A stretch of DNA of 64,000 nucleotides from Pseudoalteromonas lipolytica (GCF_001306915.1 NZ_LJTC01000008.1:124001-188000); one strand, 5' to 3'; positions 1-8,273 are shown, counted from the stretch's first letter. Made by a program: numbers and translations. The notes: a model not told the origin generated them from the sequence alone.

Positions 1-1
1 T

Positions 2-121
2 GATGTTTGGGTTGTAGCTATAGGAACTGGCTTATATACAGAATTTAAATCATCGTTTTTTGTGAACGAAAAAGTGAAGTCGCTAACTGAAAAAATTTAT
101 GACAGAGAGCCGTTATTATAA
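2..121 (+). CDS. C-terminal fragment of an unrecognised protein (5' partial)
   Basis: An open frame enters from the left edge and ends in TAA at 119-121; about 39 residues are visible, ending in REPLL. The last A of the stop is the first A of the next gene's ATG, a TAATG junction that suggests translational coupling with the small membrane protein that follows. No domain is recognisable in so short a tail. That it is a real gene is inferred from the clean open frame and the overlapping stop/start. Confidence 0.5.
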   Translation, partial: DVWVVAIGTGLYTEFKSSFFVNEKVKSLTEKIYDREPLL

Positions 122-468
122 TGCCTAGTATAGATAAGTTTGCTCTGGCAAGTATGTTCATCTTTATGGCTTTAGCGTTTATTTTTGTGGTCTTATTTGC
201 ACGCATTTCTATCAAACACATAAATAAAAAAATGCTAAAAGATAATATTACCCCTCCGCTTTGGGACAAAGGTGTTGGCGCTAGCGCCCCTTTTTACGCT
301 ATGGCAATATTTTTTAAACGCTCGCGATTACCCACACCTCTTTTTGATGGCCGTTTTATAGCAAAACATGCAAGGCCGGTAGATAAAGTTTTAGCATTCT
401 TGCACCTTTTCACAGTGGCAGGGCTCACAATCAGTGTGTTTACAGCCATGTATTTAGATACAGTCTAA
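121..468 (+). CDS. Small two-helix membrane protein, first tandem copy
   Basis: This 115-residue protein has a hydrophobic N-terminal helix (about residues 8-28), a conserved central segment with the pattern PPLWDKG then FDGRF, and a second hydrophobic helix near the C-terminus (about 93-112). I do not recognise the family. The next gene is a clear paralog, sharing PPxWDKGxGAS, RSRxPTPxFDGRF and a following DK, and a decayed third copy lies beyond it. The start overlaps the upstream stop (TAATG). The conserved Trp-Asp-Lys-Gly and Phe-Asp-Gly-Arg motifs lie between the helices and are probably the functional part. An inner-membrane location is inferred; the function is unknown. Confidence 0.75.
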   Translation: MPSIDKFALASMFIFMALAFIFVVLFARISIKHINKKMLKDNITPPLWDKGVGASAPFYAMAIFFKRSRLPTPLFDGRFIAKHARPVDKVLAFLHLFTVAGLTISVFTAMYLDTV

Positions 469-487
469 ATAAAAGAGAACTTGCGAA

Positions 488-832
488 ATGGGTTTTAAAA
501 TCTTTATTTTCTACTCCCTACTCGTATTTACAGTAGTTACTTTTGCTTCAGGCGTGCTGTTTTATAGAGTATCAGTTAAGTATATAGATAAGCATATGGA
601 AAAAGATGGAGTATCTCCGCCTAGTTGGGATAAAGGCATCGGCGCAAGCGTTTCGTTTTATATATTTGCTATGTTTTTTGAACGTTCTCGTATACCGACG
701 CCTATGTTTGACGGCCGTTTTGTCGCAAAGTACACAAGAACATTAGATAAAATTATTGGTGCAATCCATTTGGTTTCTATTATCGGAGCTGTACTCAGCC
801 TATGTATAATAACTTTTTTAAAGCATAGCTAG
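488..832 (+). CDS. Small two-helix membrane protein, second tandem copy
   Basis: This 114-residue paralog of the preceding gene begins 19 bases after its stop, with a plausible AGAG ribosome site in the gap. It has the same layout: N-terminal helix (about 5-25), central PPSWDKGIGAS and RSRIPTPMFDGRF motifs, and a C-terminal helix (about 90-108). The identical motifs and tandem arrangement show local gene duplication. The two probably belong to one operon with the truncated gene at the left edge. Function is unknown; a paired or hetero-oligomeric role is possible but unsupported. Confidence 0.75.
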   Translation: MGFKIFIFYSLLVFTVVTFASGVLFYRVSVKYIDKHMEKDGVSPPSWDKGIGASVSFYIFAMFFERSRIPTPMFDGRFVAKYTRTLDKIIGAIHLVSIIGAVLSLCIITFLKHS

Positions 833-873
833 ATCTACGCGTTTATTTACTAAAATATAAGTAACCGGGTGAA

Positions 874-1230
874 GTATATTAAAAAATTTTTATACTCAAC
901 TCAATTCTATACTGCACCATTTTCTTCTTTTTCCTAATGATGATAATGACTATATTCTCGAGAATATCAGTAAGGAATATTAATAATAAAATGCCAGAAA
1001 ATGGGGCTACCCACCTAGTTGGGATAAAGGGCTTGGAACAAGCACTCCTTTTTATGCACTTGCTATTTTTTTAAAATAGCTCGTCAGCCTACACTACTGT
1101 TTGATGGTAGGTTTGTCTCCAAATATGTAAGGGCAATTGATAAATATCTCGTTTTTTGCATCATCTCTCTACATTTGGCTTTATCGCAATGTTAAGTGGA
1201 ATAAAAAGACTCAAGTACATCGAAGTTTAA
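874..1230 (+). pseudogene. Decayed third copy of the tandem small membrane protein
   Basis: Translating short stretches in different frames recovers the same family: a hydrophobic N-terminus (901-960), then PPSWDKG and FYALAIFLK (around 1011-1075), then LLFDGRF and KYVRAIDK (around 1095-1146). Moving between these blocks needs at least two frame changes, near 1005 and 1073, and a TAG interrupts the second block. No intact reading frame spans the element, so it is a pseudogene of the two genes upstream. Sequencing error is possible but would have to occur more than once. Confidence 0.8.
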
Positions 1231-1330
1231 CTTTTCATCATTTTGGTAAATCCAAATGATAAGTAACGATCTACTTTCGTAAATCGTTACTTACTATAAT
1301 GGCTAGCTAATTACTAATTTATGGGCTTAA

Positions 1331-1831
1331 TTAATAAGCGCCCTCACTGTAAGTTAATTCGTAGCTGTGGCTATAAATTTCTAAAATATTGCCAAACGGG
1401 TCTTCCATATAAATCATGCGGTATGGTTTTTCACCTGGGTAATAATAACGTGGTTTTTCCATACGTTTTTTACCACCTGCAGCAACAATGCGTTCTGCAA
1501 GCTCTTCAACATTAGGATCTTGAACACAAAAGTGGAAAATACCTGTTTTCCAATACTCAAAGTTATCTTCTGGATTTTGTTGGTTTTTAAACTCAAAAAT
1601 CTCAACCCCAATTCGATCACCCGTTGATAAGTGAGCAATTCGGAACTTATCCCAGTTAGCACCAAAAACATCAGTACACATCTGGCCAATAGGGCTATCA
1701 TCTTCGGTAATTTCCGTTGGCTCCATAATAAGATACCAGCCTAATACTTCGGTATAAAACTTAACGGCCGCATCAAGATCCGGAACAGAAATACCAATAT
1801 GCGAAAAAGTACGTGGGTATGTATTACTCAT
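1331..1831 (-). CDS. VOC-superfamily (glyoxalase/dioxygenase-like) protein
   Basis: At 166 residues this is a single vicinal-oxygen-chelate protein. It opens with the typical FSHIGISVPDLDAAVKFY and carries a second module with FHFCV and DPFGNILEIYSHSY. Candidate metal ligands are the His of SHIG, the Glu of VEIFEF, the His of IFHF and the Glu of LEIYS. The fold is known from glyoxalase I and extradiol dioxygenases; the substrate cannot be told from sequence. An AGGAGAG ribosome site precedes the ATG. It is transcribed divergently from a LysR gene 95 bases away, the usual layout for a regulator and its target. Confidence 0.85.
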   Translation of the reverse strand: MSNTYPRTFSHIGISVPDLDAAVKFYTEVLGWYLIMEPTEITEDDSPIGQMCTDVFGANWDKFRIAHLSTGDRIGVEIFEFKNQQNPEDNFEYWKTGIFHFCVQDPNVEELAERIVAAGGKKRMEKPRYYYPGEKPYRMIYMEDPFGNILEIYSHSYELTYSEGAY

Positions 1832-1926
1832 AATTAACTCTCCTAAATAAGAATGAGTTTATAGTTTACGAGTGCCTAGGTATTAAGTTAAATTATCATT
1901 TAACATTCAAATAAGTATATTTTGTT

Positions 1927-2793
1927 ATGATAAATCCGGTTTGGTTAAAAACATTTTGTGAACTAGTCGAAGTCAATCACTTTACAAAAACAGCTGAGCG
2001 ACTGTTTATGACCCAATCAGGCGTAAGCCAGCATATTAAAAAGCTAGAACAGCAAGTTGGAGCTTTATTGCTAGAGCGACACGGCAAACAATTTACACTT
2101 ACTCCGCAGGGCCAAAGCTTATACAACAGAGGTAACCAGTTACTAAAAGAATGGCAATTTTTGGAGCAACAAATAAAAAATGATTCACCTTTTGAAGGCC
2201 GCGTAAAAATACAATCGCCGGGAAGTTGTGGGCTTAAGTTTTATAACGAATTGTTAAGCTTGCAATCAAAGCACCCAAAACTTTTTATAGAATATGCGTT
2301 TGCGCCTAATTCGGGGGTCGAAAAGGCCATAGCGAGTCATCAAATAGACATTGGTTTTATGAGCCAAGCACCTACAATGCTTGAGGTTACAGGGCACAAA
2401 ATCGCTAATGAACCCTTGTTATTGATAACGCCAGCCCAGTTCAAAACTATAGATTGGCAGCAACTTTGCCAATTAGGTTTTATTAATCACCCAGATGGAA
2501 AACATCATGCACAACAGTTATTAAGTGCGAACTTTGCAGAGTTTGAATCAATAGCTCAGTTTGAGTGCAGTGGTTTTTCGAATCAAATCAACTTAATTCT
2601 AGAGCCAGTAAGTTTAGGGCTTGGCTTCACTGTACTCCCTGCTCATGCTGTTAGTGCGTTTCATAATCAAGAAAAAATACACGTGCACACACTAACGCAC
2701 CCCGTTTGTGAAGATATATATGCATGCCATCATCGCAATAGGCCATTAGCCAAGCGAATGAAAACAGTTATAAATGAAATAAAAAGCCTTTAA
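1927..2793 (+). CDS. LysR-family transcriptional regulator
   Basis: This 288-residue protein has an N-terminal winged helix-turn-helix (about residues 3-62, with FTKTAERLFMTQSGVSQHI and a typical LERHGKQFTLTPQG continuation) and a C-terminal substrate-binding fold (about 90-280). LysR proteins bind a divergent promoter and respond to a small molecule. Here the divergent partner is the VOC-family gene, with a shared 95-base intergenic region that is the likely operator. The inducer is unknown. Confidence 0.9.
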   Translation: MINPVWLKTFCELVEVNHFTKTAERLFMTQSGVSQHIKKLEQQVGALLLERHGKQFTLTPQGQSLYNRGNQLLKEWQFLEQQIKNDSPFEGRVKIQSPGSCGLKFYNELLSLQSKHPKLFIEYAFAPNSGVEKAIASHQIDIGFMSQAPTMLEVTGHKIANEPLLLITPAQFKTIDWQQLCQLGFINHPDGKHHAQQLLSANFAEFESIAQFECSGFSNQINLILEPVSLGLGFTVLPAHAVSAFHNQEKIHVHTLTHPVCEDIYACHHRNRPLAKRMKTVINEIKSL

Positions 2794-2991
2794 TCAAGCG
2801 ATACTAAAATTGATCATCTTTTTTATTCTCACACCTCGTAACTATGATCTCCTATTTCTCTCCAACTAACTTCTAATGCCTACCCTAAAACCCTTGATTT
2901 TTAGCATTTAAAATCACATTTCATCCTTTGCGTTACCTTGCTTTAATGGTATTTTAGCGCCAAGCAATCTTGCCCCTATAAAGGAAGTAAA

Positions 2992-3585
2992 ATGGCATCC
3001 CAAACCGTCGAATACTACAACCAAAATGCGCAAGCATTTGTAGATGCCACACTCGATGTAGACCTCAATGAACTTTACGACGAATTCTTACCGCTGATCC
3101 CAAGAAAAGGCGCTTTACTCGATGCCGGTTGTGGCTCTGGCCGCGACGCTTTCATCTTTAAAGAACGTGGTTATAACGTAGATGCATTCGATATCAGCCC
3201 AGCTATGGCAAAGTTGGCGTCAGAATACTTAAACCAAGACGTAGCTGTAAGCAGCTTCCTAGAGCTAAACGAGGTTGCCAAATACGATGGCATTTGGTGC
3301 TGCGCAAGCCTTATTCACGTAGCAAAAAACGACTTAACCGACGCATTCAATAACCTTGCCCGCGCATTAAAGCCTCAAGGCATCGTGTATGTATCGTTTA
3401 AATACGGCGACGGCGAGCGCGAACACAACGGTCGCGAATTTACCGACCTAAACGAACAAGCCCTTGAAAGCATTATTAAAGGCACAGACCTATTTATCCT
3501 CAAGTCATGGCAAAGCGCCGACCAACGCCCAGAGCGCGCCACAGAAACATGGCTAAACGCCATTCTGCATAGAAGAACGATTTAA
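2992..3585 (+). CDS. Class I SAM-dependent methyltransferase
   Basis: This 197-residue protein has a Rossmann-type SAM-binding fold. Motif I is LLDAGCGSGRDAFIFKERG (about 41-60), followed by the acidic residue of DAFDIS and the CASLIHV post-motif. Family members methylate small molecules, RNA or protein, and the substrate cannot be assigned here. The ATG follows an AAGGAAG ribosome site. It stands alone on the plus strand and is followed by a perfect 10-bp inverted repeat. Codons are noticeably richer in C at third positions than in neighbouring genes, which may indicate a different history. Confidence 0.85.
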   Translation: MASQTVEYYNQNAQAFVDATLDVDLNELYDEFLPLIPRKGALLDAGCGSGRDAFIFKERGYNVDAFDISPAMAKLASEYLNQDVAVSSFLELNEVAKYDGIWCCASLIHVAKNDLTDAFNNLARALKPQGIVYVSFKYGDGEREHNGREFTDLNEQALESIIKGTDLFILKSWQSADQRPERATETWLNAILHRRTI

Positions 3586-3595
3586 TAATTTATAT

Positions 3596-3617
3596 GCGGT
3601 ATAGCAGGCTATACCGC
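3596..3617. terminator. Perfect 10-bp inverted repeat after the methyltransferase gene
   Basis: GCGGTATAGC and GCTATACCGC are separated by two bases and begin 10 bases after the stop codon. There is no T-run on either side. It may be a weak or factor-assisted terminator, an mRNA-stabilising hairpin, or a protein-binding site. Confidence 0.45.
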
Positions 3618-3831
3618 AACTCTCCTAATATTGTATGGGTTTTAGAGTATAGCTCTACCTAAAATCCTATATTTTCAATAGCTTTTCATGCTAGATTGTT
3701 CCTAAACTAAATCGCCAATATTCAAGCTACAACAATGCGTTATGAGCATAAGAAGCAAATATGTCGGCGTAAACAGGGAACAGTTCATGAACTTTAAAGC
3801 ACTTTTCAAAAGTACACATAAGGCTTGATTG

Positions 3832-4911
3832 ATGATGGCCATGCAGCAGCAACTCGATTTTATTGCTTACATTCAGCGTATGCTGGTGGAAGGCGATTTC
3901 AGTGCTACCTATAAGTTTGCACTATTGCATGCGTTGGCTGATGTTTGTGTTGAGCAACCAATGATGTATGAAGCTAGCGAGTTAAACATTGATCTTGCTA
4001 AGCTTGCTGAAAAGTTAATAGAGCTTTATTGGCACCATGCTGTACCATTTTCTTCTGCTCATAGTGGTGAAAGTGCTTTACTAAAACAAAACTCGGGTGC
4101 GCAATCAAAAGTAATTGCGGTGCTATATGAGTGCCAGCAAAATAATATTCGTAGCTTGCGCCAGCTCAAATTAAGCCCTTACTGGCACACCACTTACAAA
4201 GCTGCATTAGACACGTTAAAAACAGGCCCTTTGTGGCGCTTACAAATTCTCGCTAAGCAAGAAGAGTGCTTTTTATATCCGCACACAAAAGGCAAAAGCT
4301 ATATCACTCTAAACGCAGGCATAGCCGCTTGTTTTAGACGCTTTTACGATTTAGTTGTCTATTTAGCTAAGAATGCATGGCTACAAAAGATTCAAAACAT
4401 TAAGCATAACCAAGCGCTTATTGGCCCTCAAAGCCAACTGCATGACTTTTTATTTGGTTTCGACCGCACAGCACTTAATAAAGCAAAACCAGTTTTAGTC
4501 GAAATACAAAAAGGCCAGTGCTTTTATTGTCAAAAGCCACTCACAAGTGCTATTGAAGTTGATCACTTTATTCCTTTTGCTCGCTACGCTAACGATTTAG
4601 GCCATAACTTTGTTGCCGCCCATCGAAGTTGTAATAACAGTAAGCGTGACTTTTTAGCAGCCCAGCTTCACCGCGAACGTTGGCAAGATCAAAATCTAGA
4701 TCGTCACAGCCAGCTGCTTACTAATGAACTAACTCGCTATTTTCATTGTGATGTAGATAAATCCCTTGCAGTAAGCAACTGGGCATACCAAGTTGCAAGC
4801 AGCAATGGCGCAAAACTTTGGCTTGCAAAAGATAGGTTTGAGTTGGCGGGAAGTAAAAATGTCCAAGCGTTAGATTTAGTCGCGCAGACAAAATACAAAT
4901 ATGATTCTTAA
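3832..4911 (+). CDS. HNH endonuclease domain protein
   Basis: About 359 residues. The C-terminal half carries an HNH nuclease motif: a CFYCQKPL zinc knuckle, IEVDHFIPFARY with the catalytic His, then HNFVAAHRSCNNSKRD. The N-terminal ~200 residues are helical and unassigned. HNH proteins cut DNA in restriction, mobile-element or repair contexts; the target here is unknown. Three consecutive ATG/TTG codons exist at the start. ATG 3832 is preferred because AGG at 3821-3823 lies 8 bases upstream. The gene is monocistronic, with a non-coding region before a NERD-domain gene. Confidence 0.8.
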   Translation: MMAMQQQLDFIAYIQRMLVEGDFSATYKFALLHALADVCVEQPMMYEASELNIDLAKLAEKLIELYWHHAVPFSSAHSGESALLKQNSGAQSKVIAVLYECQQNNIRSLRQLKLSPYWHTTYKAALDTLKTGPLWRLQILAKQEECFLYPHTKGKSYITLNAGIAACFRRFYDLVVYLAKNAWLQKIQNIKHNQALIGPQSQLHDFLFGFDRTALNKAKPVLVEIQKGQCFYCQKPLTSAIEVDHFIPFARYANDLGHNFVAAHRSCNNSKRDFLAAQLHRERWQDQNLDRHSQLLTNELTRYFHCDVDKSLAVSNWAYQVASSNGAKLWLAKDRFELAGSKNVQALDLVAQTKYKYDS

Positions 4912-5033
4912 TGAGCTTAGATACAAATTTCACATAACTTTTTTAAATGAAAACAAGCAATAACTCAATGCTAAAATTAAAAGCTGCTGTTAAAAATATT
5001 CCCCGTGTTCAAACCCGAAATTGAATTAATTTA

Positions 5034-5140
5034 GAGGCATGGATGCTATAAAAAGCGTAGCTTGGCCACGGGTGAGAAGCGAAGCTTTGAACGAGAGGAT
5101 ATGGATATCCGAACTGGGGTGCGTACAGGGATGTGTAAGT
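5034..5140 (+). ncRNA. Candidate structured RNA with repeated GGA-loop hairpins (CsrA/RsmA-like sites)
   Basis: Within 107 bases there are four short palindromes centred on GG: GCATGGATGC (5037-5046), CACGGGTG (5067-5074), GGATATGGATATCC (5097-5110) and TACAGGGATGTG (5124-5135). Three would display GGA in a hairpin loop. The last matches the published CsrA-binding consensus (RUACARGGAUGU) closely. CsrB/RsmZ-type sRNAs sequester CsrA through such repeats. Whether the region is transcribed, and in which direction, is not shown; it could also be a dispersed intergenic repeat. Confidence 0.35.
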
Positions 5141-5220
5141 TGTGCCTATCTACGCTGTTTTCGTTCATTTAATTAATTCAAATTGAAGGAACAGTGTGAA
5201 CCTCGGGGCGCCGATAGATT

Positions 5221-5252
5221 CCAAAGAGAAGTCGGCGTTTACTTCTCTTTGG
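5221..5252. repeat. Perfect 12-bp inverted repeat upstream of the NERD gene
   Basis: CCAAAGAGAAGT and ACTTCTCTTTGG are separated by 8 bases. It is about 70 bases before the NERD start codon and has no T-tract. The arm resembles CACAAAGAGAAG, found in the ~80-bp element at 8624-8705 and 36037-36113. Confidence 0.6.
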
Positions 5253-5323
5253 TTGCCGTCGCCAACGCGACATTATTAAATAATTGATGTATAAAGAGGG
5301 AGTTAACAGAACAAGGACCTGAA

Positions 5324-6196
5324 ATGGATAACTTCATAGCACAAGGACTCAGCCTCTTATTTGTAATAGGAGGAATATATTCAATATTAGGTGTTATTTT
5401 TTTAAGAGTATGGCTTCATCAGAAGCAAGCCAAGTTACCTGTAGATCGAAAAAAATTTACTCGCGTAGCTGCACAAACACTTAACGATCAAGTAAACGAT
5501 AAGGTCTTTAATGTTGTTGGTTACATAGGTTTAGCTGCTTTGATTATTACAATGCCGTTTGCCCTCAAAGGGATTACCGAAATGTTGGCAAGCGGTCAAT
5601 TGAACTACTTTTTTATAATTGTAATTATTGTCGGCTTAATTTACACCGCCAGAAAATCGTGGTTTGAATCAGACCTGTTAATTAAACTAAAACTAGGGCG
5701 AGACGCTGAGTTAGCTGTTGCATCTGAATTAATTGAGCTTCAATCTCATGGGTATCAAATATTTCATGATATTCAAGCTGATGGGTTTAATATTGATCAC
5801 TTAGTTATTGGGCCTAATGGTGTTTTTGCGATTGAAACAAAAGGAAGGCATAAGCGCGTTAAAGATGATACAAACTACAAAGTCCGATTCGAAAATAATC
5901 TACTTGCCTTCCCATCTTGGAATGAAAACAAGCCAATTGAACAAGCAGAAATACAAGCAAATTGGGTTTATAAATGGTTAAGTGAAGCAACTGGTTTTCA
6001 AACAAAAATAACCCCAATATTGTGTTTTCCAGGTTGGTTTATAGAGTTGAAGCAAAGACCACCATTTCCTATTGTTTCCCATAGACAGTTAGCAAAAACT
6101 ATATTGTCGATGCGCCAAAACCAAATAGATGGAGCTATGCAAAAAGCTATCTGCTATCAAGCTGTGCAAAGAAGCTTAAATATTTCTAAGGTTTAA
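5324..6196 (+). CDS. NERD-domain membrane protein
   Basis: This 290-residue protein has an N-terminal membrane helix (about 7-27), two more helices (about 63-83 and 93-112), then a cytoplasmic NERD (nuclease-related) domain from about 125. Recognisable NERD features are LGRDAELAVASELIEL, NIDHLVIGPNGVFAIETK and the following basic stretch; the Asp and the Glu-x-Lys resemble the nuclease-fold active site. NERD proteins are assumed to process nucleic acid but few have been tested. A good AAGGACC ribosome site lies 8 bases before the ATG. It is preceded by a hairpin-rich non-coding region and followed by an unrelated secreted-protein gene. Confidence 0.8.
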   Translation: MDNFIAQGLSLLFVIGGIYSILGVIFLRVWLHQKQAKLPVDRKKFTRVAAQTLNDQVNDKVFNVVGYIGLAALIITMPFALKGITEMLASGQLNYFFIIVIIVGLIYTARKSWFESDLLIKLKLGRDAELAVASELIELQSHGYQIFHDIQADGFNIDHLVIGPNGVFAIETKGRHKRVKDDTNYKVRFENNLLAFPSWNENKPIEQAEIQANWVYKWLSEATGFQTKITPILCFPGWFIELKQRPPFPIVSHRQLAKTILSMRQNQIDGAMQKAICYQAVQRSLNISKV

Positions 6197-6348
6197 TTGA
6201 TAGAGACTAAATTTAATGCTTATTTTGAGTAGGCAATTTGCATCGGAAGTTTTCTAAAGCGATTGTTTTGGCTAGCTTCTATCGAATAAATATCTCCCTT
6301 GCTAACACATAGGGAGTAATTACAACCAAATTACACAGAAGTAATGTT

Positions 6349-7074
6349 ATGAATAAATGGATTTTATTACTCGCTACTTTGCTTGCGAGTTTCAACACGG
6401 TTGCTGATGAGCAATATTCAAAAAGTCGCTGCGATAGTATTGAGGCTGAGCGCGAGAGCATTCGTAAAAGAATGAATCGTAGCTACACGGCTAAGCAAGG
6501 TGAGCGGTGGAATCAACGTTTAGATGAGCTTTTTACGCTGCTGGCGAGACACTGTAAACACCCAAAAAGAAGTTCTGGTAATGGCGGTAATTATACGTAT
6601 CGCTCTAACCTTACCGCACTTTTAAACACCAAAGTACATAACTCTACGGTGTATTCAAATTCATATAATGACGATAAAAAGCGCCAAGCTTGGGGGCAAT
6701 TTTATCAATTACCAAAACGTTGTAGAGCGAAGAAAATTCTGCAAGCTGATTTTGTATGGTGTAGCGAAAATAAAGCTGAGCAAAAGGCGCTATTTGAATC
6801 GGCTTGGAGCGGTAATTCAAAAGCAAGCCATAAAGATATTGTTATTACAGTAAAGCCAACCATTACAGAAATTAATGCAAATAAAACTACAAGCCAAGCC
6901 GTGATAAAGAATCCGGTAATCGAAGCACCTGTTAAACAAGTTTCAACTCCTTCAAATGAGAGTGTTGGTCCGCAAGTGACAAAGTTGAATGATCTTAAAA
7001 TTTGGCAATTAGCCTTGGCAGGCATTGCGGCCATGTTGTTTGTGTTTGGTCTTTATCGTTGGTTTAAAGATTGA
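6349..7074 (+). CDS. Secreted membrane-anchored protein, Cys-pair family, member 1
   Basis: 241 residues with a signal peptide (cut near the Ala-Asp at about 19-20), a helical segment bounded by two cysteines (about 28-69), a second conserved block (AWGQFYQLPKRC, then VWCSENK), a low-complexity linker and a C-terminal membrane helix (about 217-236) ending in RWFKD. I do not recognise a named family. The same order, with W-x-x-FY-x-x-P-x-RC and WC-x-x-NK, occurs in the gene at 9162-9857, and the N-terminal Cys-pair helix occurs in the gene at 10095-12479. The bulk is predicted periplasmic, anchored in the inner membrane. Function unknown. Confidence 0.7.
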   Translation: MNKWILLLATLLASFNTVADEQYSKSRCDSIEAERESIRKRMNRSYTAKQGERWNQRLDELFTLLARHCKHPKRSSGNGGNYTYRSNLTALLNTKVHNSTVYSNSYNDDKKRQAWGQFYQLPKRCRAKKILQADFVWCSENKAEQKALFESAWSGNSKASHKDIVITVKPTITEINANKTTSQAVIKNPVIEAPVKQVSTPSNESVGPQVTKLNDLKIWQLALAGIAAMLFVFGLYRWFKD

Positions 7075-7082
7075 GTTATTTG

Positions 7083-7104
7083 ACGGGCTAAAGCCCGACC
7101 TACG
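7083..7104. repeat. Dispersed GGCTAAAGCC-type intergenic repeat
   Basis: The palindrome GGGCTAAAGCCC followed by GACCTACG lies between two convergent stop codons. Related copies (GGCTAAAGCCAGTCCTACG) lie at 9995-10019 and near 46761-46784. It could double as a convergent terminator hairpin. Confidence 0.6.
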
Positions 7105-7115
7105 ATGCCTCGCAA

Positions 7116-7970
7116 CTACAGTTTCAACACCTCTCCTTGTAAACTCGGTGAGTTTGCAATACTGGTTTGGAGTTGCTCTATCAACAACTGGGCATTCGCT
7201 GATGGTGTGCGTGAATGTGGCCAGAGGGCGTAAATTGGCCTTGCGGGAATATCGTGGGGGGAGTCGATATAACTAAAGTTGCTGGTGTCGTTTATACAGC
7301 AAATTTCGCTCATGGGTAATAAGCCAATGCCATAGCCTGCTTCAACCATTCTTCTGGCGATTGTAATATCAAAGCAAAAGCTTGTATGTTCATACTCGGT
7401 TTTTAGTTTGTTAAGTAAGCCGCTGGGGAGTTGTGACTCTGAATAGGGCAATATCAACCTTGATGCTGGCGCATCTTTCTTTTTAATTAGCTTAATTGCG
7501 ATCATGCCTAGGCGCTTTTGAAAATAGCTTGAGTCTTGTTGTTCGCCGATGCGAATAGCTAAGTCAAAACGTTTTTGGCTTAGTTGGCTGTTGGCATTAC
7601 TTGGGTAAATGTGGAGGTTTAGCGCAGGGTTTGCCATCGCAAACTGATTAACTGCCCCCATCAGTGGGCCCGCAATGATGTTTTGTGGGCACAACAGGTA
7701 AAACTCTTTTGCGGCGGGTGAGTCATTTAGTTGCTCAAGCTGGCTGTTAAGAGCAAGCACCTGCTCGCCTAATTCGTTATAAAGAGATTCGCCTTTGGCG
7801 GTTAACACAATGCCGCGGGCTGTGCGTTGCAGTAATGGCTCGGCGAGTTTTTCTTCTAATGCCTGAATGCGCCTTGATAGGGTTGATAGATTCAGTCCTA
7901 AATCTTTTGCTGTTTGGCTCATGCTTTTACGGCGCGCTATTTCAATAAATAAATGCAGATCATCCAGCAT
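7116..7970 (-). CDS. LysR-family transcriptional regulator
   Basis: 284 residues with an N-terminal winged helix-turn-helix (about 1-60: LHLFIEIARRKSMSQTA, LNLSTLSRRIQALE, then LLQRTARGIVLTAKG) and a C-terminal effector-binding domain. It belongs to the LysR branch that commonly sits beside small oxidoreductase genes. GAGGGAG precedes the ATG by 5 bases. It is divergent from the DUF2798-like gene and ABM monooxygenase across an 81-base gap, so these are its probable targets. The inducer is not evident. Confidence 0.9.
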   Translation of the reverse strand: MLDDLHLFIEIARRKSMSQTAKDLGLNLSTLSRRIQALEEKLAEPLLQRTARGIVLTAKGESLYNELGEQVLALNSQLEQLNDSPAAKEFYLLCPQNIIAGPLMGAVNQFAMANPALNLHIYPSNANSQLSQKRFDLAIRIGEQQDSSYFQKRLGMIAIKLIKKKDAPASRLILPYSESQLPSGLLNKLKTEYEHTSFCFDITIARRMVEAGYGIGLLPMSEICCINDTSNFSYIDSPHDIPARPIYALWPHSRTPSANAQLLIEQLQTSIANSPSLQGEVLKL

Positions 7971-8051
7971 ACGACTCCCTCAATCTTAGTTTGCATTTTC
8001 GTGACTGTTGCCACTTGGCCTGTGCAAATATAGTAACGCCAAGGAGGACAT

Positions 8052-8273
8052 ATGAAAATTCATTTTACTTTTACTGCGGCATTTTCGTTTTTAATGTCGT
8101 TTTTACTTTCGGCGTGAGTCACTTATGTCAACTTAGGGCTGAGCGATACATTTTTTCTAAGTTGGATGAAGGCATTTGCTAATGCGTGGCCTGCTGCGTT
8201 TGTGGTGGCTTTTACGGTTGCCCCGCCAATTAGGGCATTGATTTTAAAGTTATATAGTAAGGAGTCAGTATGA
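8052..8273 (+). pseudogene. DUF2798-like small membrane protein interrupted by an in-frame TGA
   Basis: A strong AGGAGGA ribosome site precedes ATG 8052. The frame runs 74 codons to TGA 8271-8273, but codon 22 (8115-8117) is TGA. Both sides read as one DUF2798-type protein: MSFLLSA, stop, VTYVNLGLSDTF, then WMKAFANAWPAAF and VAPPIRALI, giving two membrane helices. In the family the residue after the Ser is usually small, so TGA is probably a GGA or similar codon changed by one base. The final TGA overlaps the next ATG (ATGA), showing an originally coupled operon. A sequencing error or readthrough is possible. Confidence 0.8.

Larger units (their letters stand above)
4912..5323. other. 412-base non-coding stretch with hairpin clusters
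   Basis: No convincing reading frame was found. The stretch holds the GGA-loop hairpin cluster (5034-5140), a perfect 12-bp inverted repeat (5221-5252), and the ribosome site of the NERD gene (AAGGACC at about 5313). Confidence 0.6.

Noticed and set aside
3829-6196. HNH and NERD genes as a defence island
   Set aside because: No restriction, helicase or other defence partner lies with them; they are separated by a 412-base non-coding gap and are not co-directional parts of a tight operon.
8115-8117. In-frame TGA as a selenocysteine codon
   Set aside because: No SECIS-like hairpin was found right after it and the position is inside a membrane helix of a family without Sec; a nonsense change is simpler.
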